This document shows, piece after piece, positions 62,827-64,000 of a stretch of DNA of 64,000 nt. Position 1 is the stretch's first letter. The number at the start of each line of letters is the position of its first letter. The DNA comes from Alphaproteobacteria bacterium (GTDB lineage Bacteria > Pseudomonadota > Alphaproteobacteria > UBA6615), in assembly GCA_039980135.1 (NCBI GenBank), contig JBDXCV010000002.1, positions 124,001-188,000 of the forward strand, given 5' to 3'. The notes beneath the pieces were generated by a model, which saw only the letters and a list, made by a program, of their open reading frames with translations, searched no databases and was not told the DNA's origin. A program made the position numbers and the translations under genes.

Positions 62827-63984
62827 ATGGCTAACGACATCGATAAATCCCGCAAACCGTCCACGCAGGCCGCGCAGGCGCTCGGCTGGCTCGACCCGTC
62901 CACGAACGGGGTCGCGCCGCCGATCCACACGTCCACCAATTATGCCCGCGACGAGAATTACGAGAAGGTCGGCGATCGCGGTTACACCCGCGACGAGAAT
63001 CCGACCTATGAACAGGTCGAGGCGCTGCTCGCGACCCTGGAAGAGGGTGCCGACGCGATGGTCTTCGGATCCGGGATGGCGGCGGCCACGACGGTAATGC
63101 TTTCGCTGGCACCCGGCGATCATGTGATCGCCCCGTCGGTCATGTATTTCGGGTTGCGGAACTGGCTGGTGAATATCGGCCGGCATTGGGGGCTGGACGT
63201 CGATTTCGTGACGCCGGGCGATACGGCGGCGATCGCCGCGGCGATCCGCCCGGGGAAAACCAAGCTGGTGTGGGTCGAAAGTCCGTGCAATCCGACATGG
63301 GATGTCACCGATATCGAGGCGGCGGCGCGTATTGCCCATGATGCCGGCGCGATACTGGGGGTCGATTCAACCGCCGCGACGCCGGTGCTGACCCGCCCCC
63401 TGGCGCACGGCGCCGATATCGTCATGCATTCCGCCACGAAGTATCTGAACGGCCATGGCGACGTGCTCGCCGGGGTGCTGGTGACGGCGCGCGAGGATGA
63501 ACGCTGGGAGCGGATGAATTATCTGCGCTTCGAAAATGGGGGCATGCTGGGCGCGTTCGAGGCCTGGTTGCTGATGCGCGGCCTGCGGACGCTTTATCTG
63601 CGTGTTGAGCGGGCGTGTGCCTCGGCGCAGCGCATTGCCGAGCATCTCGCCGGGCACGCGGCGGTCGACGAGGTCCTTTATCCGGGATTGCCGGCACATG
63701 CCGGGCATGCGGTCGCGGCGCGCCAGATGGTCGGCGGCTTCGGGGGCATGATGTCGATACGTGTGAAGGGAGGCGCCGAAGAGGCGCTGAATGTCGCCAA
63801 GCAACTGAAGCTGTTTGTGCGCGCCACGTCGCTCGGGGGCGTCGAGAGCCTTGTCGAGCATCGCGCGACGGTGGAGGGCGACGACAGCCCGTTCCCCGAC
63901 GATCTGCTGCGGTTGTCGATCGGCATCGAGGATGCCGACGATCTGATCGCCGATCTCGACCAGGCGCTGGCTGCGCCTGCCTGA
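62827..63984 (+). CDS. metC: cystathionine beta-lyase-type PLP enzyme
   Basis: A 385-aa Cys/Met-metabolism PLP enzyme. The PLP lysine is K205 (SATKYLNGHGD) and D180 (GVDSTAATPV) pairs with the pyridine ring. Further marks are YTRDENPTYEQVEALLATLE, GSGMAAATTVMLSL and the C-terminal SLGGVESLVEHRA. MetC cleaves cystathionine to homocysteine, but the fold also covers gamma-lyases and synthases; the choice is tentative. It is the last gene in the window. Confidence 0.85.
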   Translation: MANDIDKSRKPSTQAAQALGWLDPSTNGVAPPIHTSTNYARDENYEKVGDRGYTRDENPTYEQVEALLATLEEGADAMVFGSGMAAATTVMLSLAPGDHVIAPSVMYFGLRNWLVNIGRHWGLDVDFVTPGDTAAIAAAIRPGKTKLVWVESPCNPTWDVTDIEAAARIAHDAGAILGVDSTAATPVLTRPLAHGADIVMHSATKYLNGHGDVLAGVLVTAREDERWERMNYLRFENGGMLGAFEAWLLMRGLRTLYLRVERACASAQRIAEHLAGHAAVDEVLYPGLPAHAGHAVAARQMVGGFGGMMSIRVKGGAEEALNVAKQLKLFVRATSLGGVESLVEHRATVEGDDSPFPDDLLRLSIGIEDADDLIADLDQALAAPA

Positions 63985-64000
63985 TCGGCCGTGCTTCGGG

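Noticed and set aside
62505-62834. Plus-strand open frame of 109 codons before metC
   Set aside because: No recognisable family, it overlaps the metC start, and no ribosome site supports it.
1-64000. CRISPR arrays, rRNA operons, prophage or transposase genes
   Set aside because: No regularly spaced repeats, rRNA signatures or integrase/transposase motifs were seen on either strand.

Overview
The window looks like chromosome of a GC-rich alphaproteobacterium, probably of the Rhodospirillales type. The evidence is conserved gene order and gene content: divK and rpmG, then S41 protease, rnr, topA, dprA, plsY, pyrC-like and pyrB on the minus strand, followed by ruvX and gatCAB. EipB (DUF1849), DivK, DUF2937 and a DinB with an N-terminal zinc finger are all alphaproteobacterial hallmarks. 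I ran no database search; family names rest on motifs I could read.

Layout. 0-1.15 kb: an A/T-rich C5 DNA methyltransferase at the left edge, probably acquired. 1.17-12 kb: an enol-lactonase-like hydrolase, a VOC protein flanked by short palindromic repeats, a secreted Sel1 protein, DUF2937, NnrS divergent from a quinone oxidoreductase, a SPOR lipoprotein, EipB, DinB and a ROK kinase. 12.2-25 kb: the conserved housekeeping block (divK, rpmG, ctp, rnr, topA, dprA, plsY, pyrC-like, pyrB), interrupted by a divergent GST/MarR pair. 25.2-36.3 kb: rfbF, a bicupin, two paralogous small membrane proteins, ruvX, an orphan sensor kinase, gatCAB, a MORN lipoprotein, an AEC carrier and an NmrA-like protein.

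36.4-45.4 kb is the most unusual part. A racemase-superfamily gene that lacks one of the two usual cysteines is followed within ten bases by the 3' two-thirds of a tRNA-Leu(CAA). A more A/T-rich segment starts there: a GntR regulator, a TRAP transporter (dctPQM), and a convergent operon with a highly divergent aconitase/isopropylmalate-dehydratase-type pair, a GFA protein and a GST. This reads as an acquired module for uptake and (de)hydration of an unidentified organic acid, with glutathione-linked enzymes attached. Similar sequence motifs occur upstream of both operons.

45.4-64 kb: an HxlR regulator whose start codon abuts a perfect 33-bp palindrome, coupled to a nitronate monooxygenase; an RND efflux pump with adaptor; a succinate-semialdehyde dehydrogenase-like gene; a LysR regulator divergent from a VOC/OsmC/Gfo-Idh cluster; an XRE-cupin regulator with a second TRAP transporter, again followed by a GST of the same subfamily; a rhomboid protease; a tandem DUF1330 protein; and a cystathionine beta-lyase-type enzyme. 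No rRNA, intact tRNA, CRISPR array, integrase or transposase was seen.
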